From assembly GCA_030041195.1 (NCBI GenBank), contig JASHOI010000342.1, forward strand, positions 1 to 44,724: a stretch of 44,724 nucleotides of DNA, written 5' to 3'. The notes beneath the pieces were generated by a model. It was given only the letters and a program-made list of their open reading frames with translations. It ran no database searches and was not told the origin of the DNA. The position numbers and the translations under genes are program-made. The DNA comes from Streptosporangiaceae bacterium. Lineage in GTDB: Bacteria; Actinomycetota; Actinomycetes; Streptosporangiales; Streptosporangiaceae. Within the stretch, counting starts at the first letter, position 1. Every line of letters begins with the position of its first letter. This document shows positions 1-7,495 of this stretch, in pieces.

Positions 1-1
1 C

Positions 2-1015
2 GGCGCGATCCTGGCGGCCGGCGTGCGCACCGCCGAGCCGGCGCTGCTGCACGTGGCCGGCCACGCGCAGCGCGACGCCGCGGCCAGCCGGCCGATGACA
101 GCGGACACGGTCTTCGACCTCGCGTCGCTCACCAAGGTCGCCGCGACGCTGCCGATCGTGCTGTGGCTGGCCCGCCTCGGGGAGATCGGCCTGGACCACC
201 CGGTGCAGCGGTACCTGCCGCGGTTCACCGGGCCGGGCGCGGCGAAGAACGCCGTGACCGTGCGGCAGCTGCTGCTGCACACCTCGGGGCTGCCCGGCCA
301 GCGCAGGTACTACCAGCACCTGCACGACCCGGGGGAGGTCCTGGCCGCCGCGCTCGCCGAGCCGCTGGCCGCGCGGCCGGGCACGGTGTTCTGCTACTCC
401 GACGTCGGTTTCATCATCCTCGGCGAGCTCGCCGCCGCCGTGGCGGGCCGCGGGCTTGATGAGCTGGTGCAGGACGTCGTGTGCCGCCCGCTCGGCATGA
501 CGGCGACCCGGTACCTGCCGCCGGCCGGCTGGGCCGGCCGGATCGCGGCCACCGAGATCGTCGGCGGCGCGGCCAAGGTCGGCGTGGTGCACGACGAGAA
601 CGCCGAGATCCTCGGCGGGGTGGCCGGCCACGCCGGCCTGTTCGGCACGGCAGCCGACCTGGCCCGGTACGCGGCGGCGTGGACCGGAGACGGCGACGTC
701 GGCGCGCCGCCCGGCGGCCCGTTCTGGGGGATGCGCGCCGAGGCGCTGCGCTGCCAGACCGAGGGCCTTGGCGGCCGCCGGGGCCTCGGCTGGGGCCTGC
801 GCGGCGACACGTACGACAACATGGGAGACGACTGGCCGGCCTCCGGCGCCGGGCACACCGGGTTCACCGGCACCAGCCTGTCGGTGGATCCGCGCAGCGG
901 CCTCTGGGCGGTGCTGCTTACCAACGCGGTGCACTTCGGGCGCGGGCCCGAGCACTCGGTCGTCGCCCTGCGCAAGCAGGTGCACGCCGCGGTGGCCGCC
1001 GACCTGCTCAGGTGA
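2..1015 (+). CDS. Serine hydrolase, class C beta-lactamase family (5' end missing)
   Basis: The reading frame is open from base 2 and coding-like before the first GTG at 23, so the gene starts outside the window. The family uses an acyl-serine mechanism (beta-lactamase, D-Ala-D-Ala peptidase or esterase). The SxxK motif is seen as SLTK in a DLASLTK context, the tyrosine motif as YSD, and the third motif as HTG near the C-terminus. No signal peptide can be judged because the N-terminus is absent. A close RpiR/MurR-type regulator follows. Serine hydrolases of this kind lie in MurNAc-recycling loci of other Gram-positive bacteria, so a role in cell-wall turnover is a reasonable inference, but the substrate is unknown. 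Confidence 0.85.
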   Translation, partial: GAILAAGVRTAEPALLHVAGHAQRDAAASRPMTADTVFDLASLTKVAATLPIVLWLARLGEIGLDHPVQRYLPRFTGPGAAKNAVTVRQLLLHTSGLPGQRRYYQHLHDPGEVLAAALAEPLAARPGTVFCYSDVGFIILGELAAAVAGRGLDELVQDVVCRPLGMTATRYLPPAGWAGRIAATEIVGGAAKVGVVHDENAEILGGVAGHAGLFGTAADLARYAAAWTGDGDVGAPPGGPFWGMRAEALRCQTEGLGGRRGLGWGLRGDTYDNMGDDWPASGAGHTGFTGTSLSVDPRSGLWAVLLTNAVHFGRGPEHSVVALRKQVHAAVAADLLR

Positions 1016-1511
1016 CAGCCGGTCCTTCGCCGCCGACGTTCTCGTTGGACGGGGTGTCGATGACCGGTACCGGATCGAGGCCGATCTTCTCGGCGATCCG
1101 GGTCAGCAGCTCGTCCTGGGCGGCGAGGTGACCCTGCACGTGCGCCACCTCGTGCAGGGTCGCGCTCGCGTCGTCGAACGTTGCCTCCGCTCGCTTGTCC
1201 GCCGCGGCAGCCTGCACGTTTTGTCCGACCATGATTACTGAGAGCAACACAAGCTGCAAAAACGTCTGAGCCACCCAGGACACGATCGCCGATGCGCCGG
1301 CCCGGATCGCGTCCGGCAGGCTGATCAAGTCGAAGAGCGCGAACGCGTAGGCGCACCACATGCTGCCCACCACGCGCGTGACCAGGATCGCGACGTTCGT
1401 GTTGAACCGGCTGATCGCCGTTCCCCTGGGGAGCAGATCAAGGACCTTCACCGGGCGGTCGGCGAGCCGCGAGGCGATGCGCGGATGGCGTATGTGCTGG
1501 TAGATCGCCAT
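1008..1511 (-). CDS. Small conserved membrane protein, function unknown
   Basis: The protein has 167 residues. A basic N-terminus (MAIYQHIRHPRIASRL) is followed by two hydrophobic segments, one around NVAILVTRVVGSMWCAYAF and one around IVSWVAQTFLQLVLLSVIMV. The remainder is polar, helical and acidic, ends in TPSNENVGG and probably lies in the cytoplasm. I recognise it as a type common in actinomycetes but know no assigned function. The ATG at 1511 was chosen because AAGG lies about 9 bases upstream and the frame above it is antisense to rpiR control DNA. It is convergent with the serine hydrolase gene and overlaps its last 8 bases. Confidence 0.75.
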   Translation of the reverse strand: MAIYQHIRHPRIASRLADRPVKVLDLLPRGTAISRFNTNVAILVTRVVGSMWCAYAFALFDLISLPDAIRAGASAIVSWVAQTFLQLVLLSVIMVGQNVQAAAADKRAEATFDDASATLHEVAHVQGHLAAQDELLTRIAEKIGLDPVPVIDTPSNENVGGEGPAVT

Positions 1512-1655
1512 GACCTGGGCCTTTCCATGGGATGGCAGGGCGCTTGCGCTTGCCGCCGGAAATGCCGTCAGGGTAACGGCGGGGGAGGTGTGACAGGCAA
1601 TGCCCGCACCGGGTGACCCGCAAATGGGGTCTACGGCGGGGGACACTTGCCGTCG

Positions 1656-1661
1656 TACAGT
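1656..1661 (+). promoter_or_regulatory. Candidate -10 element for leaderless rpiR transcription
   Basis: TACAGT lies six bases before the ATG at 1668. That spacing would put the transcription start at or next to the start codon, and no Shine-Dalgarno sequence is visible. Leaderless mRNAs are common in actinomycetes. No convincing -35 element is seen. Confidence 0.4.
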
Positions 1662-1667
1662 GACGCC

Positions 1668-2570
1668 ATGCCCCATACGCCGCGCCGCTCCGCGGCTGTG
1701 GAGTCGGCCGTGCATACTCCGCAGACGCTGCTCGCGCACGTGCGCGCGCTCACGCCAAATCTCGCGCCCGCCGAGCAGCGGGTCGCCGCCGCGGTGGTCA
1801 GCGACCCCGGCGCAGCCGCTGCCAAGACCATCTCGGAGCTGGCCGAGGCGTGCCAGACGTCGGGCACCACGGTGATCAGGTTCTGCCGGGCGATGGGCTT
1901 CCCCGGCTACCCCGAGCTCAGGCTCGCTCTCGCGGCCGCCGCACAGGCCAGCAGGGAAAGCGGGTGGGGGGACATCGGCGGCGACATCGGGCCGCAGGAC
2001 ACCCTGGACGAGATCGTCAAGAAGATCTCGCACGCCGACGCGCGCGCGGTGGAGGAGACCGCCGCGCAGCTGGACGCCACGACGTTGAGGGCGGTCGTCG
2101 ACGCGGTGGTTGCGGCCCGGCGCATTGACATCTACGGCGTCGGCGCGAGCGCGTTCGTCGCTCTCGACCTGCAGCAGAAGCTGCACCGGATCGAGCGCAT
2201 CGTTTATGCCTGGCCGGACCCGCACAGCGCGGTCACCTCGGCGGCGCTGCTGCGGCCCGGTGACGTGGCGATCGGGATCTCGCACACCGGGACGACGGCC
2301 GACACGGTCGGGAGCCTGGCCGAGGCGCGCTCGCGCGAGGCGACCACGGTGGCGATCACGAACTTCCCCCGCTCATCGATCGCCCGCGTCGCCGACTACG
2401 TGCTGACCACGGCCGCGCGGGAGACGACGTTCCGGTCCGGGGCCATGGCCAGCAGGATCGCCGCGCTAACGGTCGTGGACTGCCTGTTCGTCGCCGTGGC
2501 GCAGCGAAACTACAAGCAGACGCTCGGGGCACTCGAGCGCACCTACGCGGCCATCCGGGCCCGCCGCTGA
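1668..2570 (+). CDS. MurR/RpiR family transcriptional regulator
   Basis: The protein has 300 residues. The N-terminal HTH_6 domain (about residues 15-95) shows the typical core TISELAEACQTSGTTVIRFC followed by the GFPGYPEL signature. The C-terminal SIS sugar-phosphate-binding domain (about residues 115-265) contains IDIYGVGASAFVA, and GISHTGTTADT is the phosphate-binding loop. Members bind DNA and respond to phosphorylated sugars such as MurNAc-6-phosphate. A TTG at 1647 is in frame, but the ATG at 1668 fits the leaderless arrangement better. With the neighbouring serine hydrolase it could control amino-sugar or cell-wall recycling genes lying upstream of the window. The effector is not known. 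Confidence 0.9.
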   Translation: MPHTPRRSAAVESAVHTPQTLLAHVRALTPNLAPAEQRVAAAVVSDPGAAAAKTISELAEACQTSGTTVIRFCRAMGFPGYPELRLALAAAAQASRESGWGDIGGDIGPQDTLDEIVKKISHADARAVEETAAQLDATTLRAVVDAVVAARRIDIYGVGASAFVALDLQQKLHRIERIVYAWPDPHSAVTSAALLRPGDVAIGISHTGTTADTVGSLAEARSREATTVAITNFPRSSIARVADYVLTTAARETTFRSGAMASRIAALTVVDCLFVAVAQRNYKQTLGALERTYAAIRARR

Positions 2571-2594
2571 CGCTGGTGGTCGGCGGCGGCCCAG

Positions 2595-2837
2595 CTATCC
2601 GATGTATCCGCTCGCCTGGCTGGCCATCTCCTCCTGCGCCTGGATCCGCTCGGTGAGCTGGGCCGGCCCGTCGGCGCGCACGAACGGGACGCAGCCCGCT
2701 GATAATTCCGCCGAGCTGAGCGCGGAACGGCGCGCGGCCCACCATCTGCCGGTGTCGCTGAGCCATACGCCCCAGCGCCCGCCGAATGCGGCCTCGATCT
2801 TTTCCACGGTGCAGGTACCGGAGGTGTGCTCGTTCAT
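2595..2837 (-). CDS. Small hypothetical protein paired with XRE regulator
   Basis: The predicted protein has 80 residues, starts MNEHTSGTCTVEKIEAAF and is rich in Trp and Arg in the middle (GRWGVWLSDTGRWWAARR). The acidic, helical C-terminus ends in QASGYIG. GGAAGG lies 6 bases before the ATG. It is transcribed divergently from the XRE-family regulator at 2942, with about 100 bases between the starts. Actinomycetes often pair an XRE regulator with a small protein (classically DUF397). This protein does not show the DUF397 pattern, so it may be a different small partner. It is convergent with rpiR. Confidence 0.6.
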   Translation of the reverse strand: MNEHTSGTCTVEKIEAAFGGRWGVWLSDTGRWWAARRSALSSAELSAGCVPFVRADGPAQLTERIQAQEEMASQASGYIG

Positions 2838-2941
2838 GGCCCTTCCACGTTGCGTATCTCCGCTGTCACAAGCAGTATGGATGAGGGCGATAACGAGGAA
2901 ATTGCAAATCTTGTGCAAGTCCGCAAGCCGGGGGCGTAAGC

Positions 2942-4153
2942 ATGGCAAACCGGGTCGGGGTCGGAGCGCGTGTGGCGGCCATCCGCAAGACGCGCGGCTG
3001 GACGGCGCGTGAGCTCGCGCGCCGCGCCCGGGTCTCCTACAGCCTGCTCGCCAAGGCGGAGACCGGCGCCGTTCCGGCCACCCCCGCGCTGATCGGCGCG
3101 GTGGCGCGAGCGCTCGGCGTGGACGTCACCCGCATCACCGGCCAGCCATACGAAGAGCCGGGCGGCGCGGCCGAGCTGCAGCCGGCGATCGCGCCGTTAC
3201 GCCGCGCGCTGCTCGCCTACGACCTGCCGCCGGAGACCGACGTCAGGCCGCGTCCCGCGGACGAGCTGCGGGCCGAGGTCAACGCGGTCTCGCTGCTCGG
3301 CAGGCAGGCCCGCTACCTCCTGCTCAGCCGGCGGCTGCCCGGGCTGCTCGAGGAGCTGCAGGTGGCGATCGCCACCACGGCCGGGCCGGAGCGCCCGGCG
3401 CTTTATGCGCTGCTTGCCGAGGCGTACGGCGGCATCTCCGGGCTCGCCCATCAGCTCGGGTACCCGGACCTGCGGGCGCTCACGCTGGACCGGATCGAGT
3501 GGGCGGCGCGGCTGTCCGGTGACCCGCTGCGGGTCGCGCGGACCCAGTGGTCCCGGGGCGCGTCGCTGCTCGGCGCCGCCGCCTACGATCAGGGCCTGGC
3601 GCTGATGGAACGCACCCGCGGTGAGATCGGCGGCGGCCGGGTGGGCGACCTGGACGAGCGCGCCCGGAGCGTCTACGGGAGCCTGCACCTGCGCTCGGCC
3701 GTGCTGGCCGCCCGCGCGGGCCGCCGCCAGCAGTCCGACGCGCACCTGGCCGAGGCCGAGGACGTCGCCGCCACGGTCCGGGCCGGCGTCAACCACTACG
3801 GGATGGAGTTCGGCTCCGCCAACGTCGCGCTGCACCGGGTGTCGGCGGCCGTGGAGATGGCCGACGGCGCACTGGCGCTGACCCGGGCCGGGGAGGTGGA
3901 GCGGGCCAGGCATCTCGGCAGCCTGCCTCCGGTGCGGGTCGGCCACTACTACATCGAGGTGGCGCGGGCCTGGCTGTATCACGGGGACTCCCGCCGTGCC
4001 CTCGCCGCCCTGCGCCGTGCCCGGCGGGTGGCGCCACAGCAGGCCCGCTGCCATCCGATGGTCCGCGACACCGTGCGCGCGATCGCCCGTGCCGAGCCCC
4101 GGCCGAGTGAAGAACTCCGCTCGTTCGCGGCATGGCTGGGGATCGACTCGTAG
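2942..4153 (+). CDS. XRE-family helix-turn-helix regulator with helical-repeat C-terminus
   Basis: The protein has 403 residues. Residues 5-62 form a lambda-repressor-like HTH (VAAIRKTRGWTARELARRARVSYSLLAKAETGA). After a linker the rest is alpha-helical, Ala/Arg-rich and resembles TPR repeats (for example ALYALLAEAYGGISGLAHQLG and RRALAALRRARRVAPQQ). This architecture is common among Streptomyces-type regulators that control development or secondary metabolism, usually together with a small neighbour. The ATG at 2942 is the first of the frame and leads straight into the HTH. The ligand and targets are unknown, but the divergent small gene is the obvious first target. Confidence 0.85.
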   Translation: MANRVGVGARVAAIRKTRGWTARELARRARVSYSLLAKAETGAVPATPALIGAVARALGVDVTRITGQPYEEPGGAAELQPAIAPLRRALLAYDLPPETDVRPRPADELRAEVNAVSLLGRQARYLLLSRRLPGLLEELQVAIATTAGPERPALYALLAEAYGGISGLAHQLGYPDLRALTLDRIEWAARLSGDPLRVARTQWSRGASLLGAAAYDQGLALMERTRGEIGGGRVGDLDERARSVYGSLHLRSAVLAARAGRRQQSDAHLAEAEDVAATVRAGVNHYGMEFGSANVALHRVSAAVEMADGALALTRAGEVERARHLGSLPPVRVGHYYIEVARAWLYHGDSRRALAALRRARRVAPQQARCHPMVRDTVRAIARAEPRPSEELRSFAAWLGIDS

Positions 4154-4263
4154 GCGTCGCGTAACGGGCGGTTCGCGCGCTGCGCGGCGACCGCGATGAG
4201 TTCCGGACGGCGGGCACGTCTGCAAGCGCGGGGAGACCGGATAACAGCGGAGGAGGCACCCGC

Positions 4264-4761
4264 GTGCTCACCGAACCCGAGATCATCGAGCGCACCGCCC
4301 AGCCGTACGTTGCGATCAGGGCCCGCGTCACCATGCAGACGATCGGCACGGTCCTGCCGGAGCTGCACCCGGCGGTATTCGGCTGGCTCGCCGAGCGGGA
4401 CGTGCCGCCCGCCGGCCACCCGTTCTGGAAGTACAACGTGATCGACATGGAACGGGAGCTGGAGGTCGAGGTGGCGGCGCCGGTCGCGGCCGCCGTCGGC
4501 GGCGACGACCGGGTTCTGGCGGGGGTGATCCCGGCCGGCCGGTACGCGACGCTGCGGTACACCGGGCACCCGGACGGGCTGATCGGCGCGACCGCGTCGC
4601 TGCTGGATTGGGCGGCGCGGCAGAACCTGGCGTTCGACGTCACGCCCACCGAGGACGGCGACCGGTGGGCGGCCCGGCTGGAGGTCTATGAGACCGACCC
4701 GGCCGTCGAACCCGACATGGGCAACTGGACGACCCAGCTCGCGTTCCGCCTGTCCGATTAG
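4264..4761 (+). CDS. GyrI-like small-molecule-binding domain protein
   Basis: The protein has 165 residues. Its pattern is that of the stand-alone GyrI-like/SOUL-type effector-binding fold: RTAQPYVAIRARVTMQ at the start, a middle PPAGHPFWKYNVID, VIPAGRYATLRYTG, and the closing acidic WAARLEVYETDP plus a final beta strand. Family members bind hydrophobic or cationic small molecules, or act as gyrase or toxin modulators. The start is GTG, chosen because GGAGGAG lies about 8 bases upstream. It reads in the same direction as the XRE gene, with 110 bases between them. No DNA-binding domain is attached. Confidence 0.75.
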   Translation: MLTEPEIIERTAQPYVAIRARVTMQTIGTVLPELHPAVFGWLAERDVPPAGHPFWKYNVIDMERELEVEVAAPVAAAVGGDDRVLAGVIPAGRYATLRYTGHPDGLIGATASLLDWAARQNLAFDVTPTEDGDRWAARLEVYETDPAVEPDMGNWTTQLAFRLSD

Positions 4762-4767
4762 CGACGG

Positions 4768-4796
4768 TTGCCCCGCCAGATACCGGGATCTATTGT
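4768..4796 (+). promoter_or_regulatory. Candidate sigma70-type promoter for the galactanase gene
   Basis: TTGCCC (4768-4773) and TATTGT (4791-4796) are separated by 17 bases, each matching consensus at four of six positions. The predicted start near 4803 lies just before the palindromic operator at 4811. Confidence 0.4.
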
Positions 4797-4810
4797 CCCC
4801 CTAGGTCATG

Positions 4811-4826
4811 TTGTGAGCGCTCACAA
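4811..4826. promoter_or_regulatory. LacI-family operator, perfect 16-bp palindrome
   Basis: TTGTGAGCGCTCACAA is a perfect palindrome with the central CG typical of LacI/GalR-family operators. It is the same as the core of the idealised symmetric lac operator. It lies 33 bases before the galactanase ATG and just downstream of a candidate promoter, where a bound repressor would block transcription. No LacI-type gene lies in the window, so the repressor must be encoded elsewhere. Confidence 0.75.
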
Positions 4827-4859
4827 CCCCCTGTCGTGTACGCCGAACGGAGACCCCTC

Positions 4860-6617
4860 ATGGACAATGCATCCCACCGCTGGCACACGGCACGCCGGGC
4901 GATCGCGTCCGGACTGTGGCGTGCGGCCGGCCCGCTGCGCTCCGCCGTGGGCGCCGGCCGCCATTCATTAGCCCGCCGGCTGACGATCGCGGCGGTGCCC
5001 GTCGTCCTGGCGGTGCCGCTGGTCGCAGCCGTGGCGGTCCCGGCCGCGTCCAGGGCGGCTGCCTCGTCCGCAGACGCGGGCCAGGGCGGCGCGGTGCCCA
5101 CCGTCAACTGGGCACTGTCCGGGCAGGCCACCGCCGACTCCACCGAAACCGGCTACCCCGCTTCGAACGCGATCGACGGCGACGCCGGCACCGACTGGTG
5201 CACCTCGGCCTGGACCGGGAGCCTCGTGGTCGACCTCGGCCAGGTCCGCTCGCTTTCCGACCTCGGCATCACGCTGGACGCGAGCAGCCCGTCGGCCAGC
5301 GCGACGATCCAGACCGCGACCCAGGCCGGTGACTGGCAGGCCGTCCCGGCCGCCAGCAACGTCGCGCTGGATCCGGGCAACCCGATGTACATCCCGCTGC
5401 CGCGCGGCACCCAGGCGCGGTACGCGCAGCTCACCGTGTACAGCGACACCGGCGCCGACGTGTGCGTCGGGGAGTTCCGGATGTACGGGCCCGACCCGGC
5501 GGCCGCGAACATGGACCTCGGCGCCGACCTGTCGTTCACGCCGCAGGAGCTCGCGGCCGGCGCGAAGTTCACCTACCGGGGCCAGCAGCAGAACCCGGTG
5601 ACGATCATGCGCGAGAACGGCGCGAACTACGTCCGGCTGCGGCTGTGGGTTGACCCGCCGCCCGGCTACAACGACCTGGCCAGCGACCTGGCGATGGCGA
5701 AAGTGATCAAGGCGGCCGGGATGAAGCTGCTGCTGGACATCCAGTACTCCGACTTCTGGGCGGACCCGCAGAACCAGACCACCCCGGCGGCCTGGCAGGG
5801 CGAGGACCTCACCCAGCTCGCGGCGACGGTGCAGTCGTACACCCAGCAGGTGATCTCGGCGTTCGCGGCGCAGGGAACGCCGGTCGACATGGTGGCGATC
5901 GGCAACGAGATCAGGAACGGGATGCTGTGGCCGGTCGGCGAAGTCGACTGGACCACCAACACCGGCTGGGGCAACCTGGCCACCCTGCTCAAGGCCGGGG
6001 TGGCGGGCGCGGAGGCCGGCAACCCGGCCGGCCACAAGCTGCTGATCATGATGCACTTCGACCAGGGCGGCGACGCAGCGACCAGCCAGGAGTTCTACCA
6101 GGAGCTGGTCTCGAACGGCGTGCCGTTCGACGTGATCGGCCTGTCGTACTACTCGATCCTCGGCGACGGCCCGCTCTCCGGCCTGAAGCAGAACGTGGAC
6201 AACCTCGCGGTCACGTTCCACAAGCCGATCATCATCGCCGAGACCCAGTACCCGTGGACGCTGGCCAACGGCAACAGCCCGATCGGCGACAGCACCGGCG
6301 ACTTCGCCTGGGAGACCAGCCAGCTCGACCCCGGCTACCCGGCCAGCCCGGGCGGCCAGCTCTCGTTCGTCACCGACGAGCTGTCGATCCTGGCCAACGC
6401 GCCGGACGGGCTCGGGGCGGGCCTGTTCTACTGGGCGCCCGAGTGGATACCGGGCGTGCCCTGGGAGCCGGGCGCCGGCATCGGCTCGCCGAACACCAAC
6501 CTCACCCTGTTCAACTTCGAGGGCACGGCGCTCCCGTCGATCGGGATCTTCGAGAACCCGGCGGCGGTGTGCCAGAGCTACGACCCGTGGGACGTCCCCT
6601 GCGTGATCGGCGGCTGA
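4860..6617 (+). CDS. Secreted GH53 arabinogalactan endo-beta-1,4-galactanase with F5/8-type C domain
   Basis: The protein has 585 residues. A long basic N-terminus and a hydrophobic stretch (about residues 41-65, ending near PAASRAAA) form a signal peptide. Residues about 83-210 form a discoidin/CBM32-like beta-sandwich (ATADSTETGYPASNAIDGD, then VVDLGQ). Residues 217-585 are a GH53 barrel, beginning DLGADLSFTPQE and reading RLRLWVDPP. The probable acid/base is Glu350 in IGNEI and the nucleophile Glu461 in IIAETQYPW. The enzyme would cut beta-1,4-galactan side chains of pectin or arabinogalactan outside the cell. ATG 4860 has GGAG about 8 bases upstream. Expression is probably repressed by a LacI-type protein at the palindrome just upstream. 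No sugar transporter is adjacent. Confidence 0.9.
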   Translation: MDNASHRWHTARRAIASGLWRAAGPLRSAVGAGRHSLARRLTIAAVPVVLAVPLVAAVAVPAASRAAASSADAGQGGAVPTVNWALSGQATADSTETGYPASNAIDGDAGTDWCTSAWTGSLVVDLGQVRSLSDLGITLDASSPSASATIQTATQAGDWQAVPAASNVALDPGNPMYIPLPRGTQARYAQLTVYSDTGADVCVGEFRMYGPDPAAANMDLGADLSFTPQELAAGAKFTYRGQQQNPVTIMRENGANYVRLRLWVDPPPGYNDLASDLAMAKVIKAAGMKLLLDIQYSDFWADPQNQTTPAAWQGEDLTQLAATVQSYTQQVISAFAAQGTPVDMVAIGNEIRNGMLWPVGEVDWTTNTGWGNLATLLKAGVAGAEAGNPAGHKLLIMMHFDQGGDAATSQEFYQELVSNGVPFDVIGLSYYSILGDGPLSGLKQNVDNLAVTFHKPIIIAETQYPWTLANGNSPIGDSTGDFAWETSQLDPGYPASPGGQLSFVTDELSILANAPDGLGAGLFYWAPEWIPGVPWEPGAGIGSPNTNLTLFNFEGTALPSIGIFENPAAVCQSYDPWDVPCVIGG

Positions 6618-6640
6618 CGCCAAACCTTCGTGATCATGTT

Positions 6641-6685
6641 ATTGGGTGATTCTGTCGGTCAATACGACTGACAGAATCACCCAAT
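6641..6685. terminator. Long hairpin between convergent galactanase and tetR genes
   Basis: A 20-base arm starting ATTGGGTGATTCTGTC (6641-6660) and its complement (6666-6685) enclose a 5-base loop AATAC. The only imperfection is one G-T pair. It lies between two convergent genes and covers the tetR stop codon (6677-6679). There is no T-run on either side, as is usual for high-GC actinomycete terminators. A bidirectional terminator is the simplest reading. Confidence 0.6.
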
Positions 6686-7312
6686 GCCTGATGCGGGCTC
6701 TGGGTGCCCGGCCGCGGCGCCGGCCAGCATCGCGCGGATGGCCCTGGCCACGGCGTCGCGGGTCTGCGCGGGCCGGGGCGAGCTGGCGATCAGCATCGCG
6801 CCGCGGACCAGCGCGCCGAGCAGCAGGCGGGTGACGGTTTCGGGATCTTCCACCGACACCTTGCCGGCCGCCGTGGCCGCACGGAGAGCATCGACGATCG
6901 CCGTGAACGCGTAGCGCTCGTCCAGTTCGGTGAACCGGGCCAGCCCGAGCACCGCGGGCGCGTCGGTGACCAGGATCTGCTGCACGTCCGGCTCGAGCAC
7001 GGCGTCCAGGAAGGCCTCGAACCCGCGGGCAAGGAACTCGAGTTCGTCGGTGATTCCCTCGGCCGCCCGCCCCGACGCCGCCATCAGCTCGGCGTGCACC
7101 TGCTCGAAGACGGCCTCGAACAGCGCTGTTTTGGTGGGAAAGTGATGATAAAGCGCACCGGTCGTCACCCGCGCGTCCCGGGCGATCTCCTCCACCGACG
7201 TCGCGGCGAACCCGCGCTCGCCGAACAGGCGGCGGCCCGAGGCGATCAGCGCGGCTCGGGTCTGCAGCACCTGCTCGGCGCGCAGGGACGGTCGGTTGGG
7301 CGGTTCGGCCAC
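6677..7312 (-). CDS. TetR/AcrR family transcriptional regulator
   Basis: The protein has 211 residues. The N-terminal HTH (about residues 18-62) shows the family signature: LFGERGFAATSVEEIARDA, then VTTGALYHHFPTKTALFEAVF. The C-terminal ligand-binding domain is helical. The start is GTG at 7312. The gene is divergent from the NCS1 permease that opens the purine operon, with a shared intergenic region of 183 bases, so it may regulate that operon in response to a purine or pathway intermediate. This is inference from position only. The stop codon lies inside the long hairpin shared with the galactanase gene. Confidence 0.9.
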   Translation of the reverse strand: MAEPPNRPSLRAEQVLQTRAALIASGRRLFGERGFAATSVEEIARDARVTTGALYHHFPTKTALFEAVFEQVHAELMAASGRAAEGITDELEFLARGFEAFLDAVLEPDVQQILVTDAPAVLGLARFTELDERYAFTAIVDALRAATAAGKVSVEDPETVTRLLLGALVRGAMLIASSPRPAQTRDAVARAIRAMLAGAAAGHPEPASGIG

Positions 7313-7365
7313 GTCGTCTGTCTAGCACGCCGGCGCCGGCCCGCGCCCATCGAGGGCGGGCCGTC

Positions 7366-7384
7366 CCGTTACGGCCCGGTTACG
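7366..7384. promoter_or_regulatory. Direct repeat in tetR-permease intergenic region
   Basis: CCGTTACG (7366-7373) and CGGTTACG (7377-7384) are spaced 11 bases start to start, about one helical turn. They lie between the divergent tetR and permease genes. They could be regulator half-sites. The rest of the 183-base region shows no clear promoter. Confidence 0.25.
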
Positions 7385-7495
7385 CCCGGGCCGGGGATCT
7401 TCCTTGATTCCGGCCCGAGTAGTAACCTCCGCAAGGCAAGCAGGTCCGGCGGGAACGAGGTCTGACGTGGTCAGTGTGGCAAGAGGGCTTACGTT

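Noticed and set aside
4968..6623. Minus-strand open frame of 551 codons opposite the galactanase
   Set aside because: It is antisense to a gene with intact GH53 motifs and has no recognisable domain.
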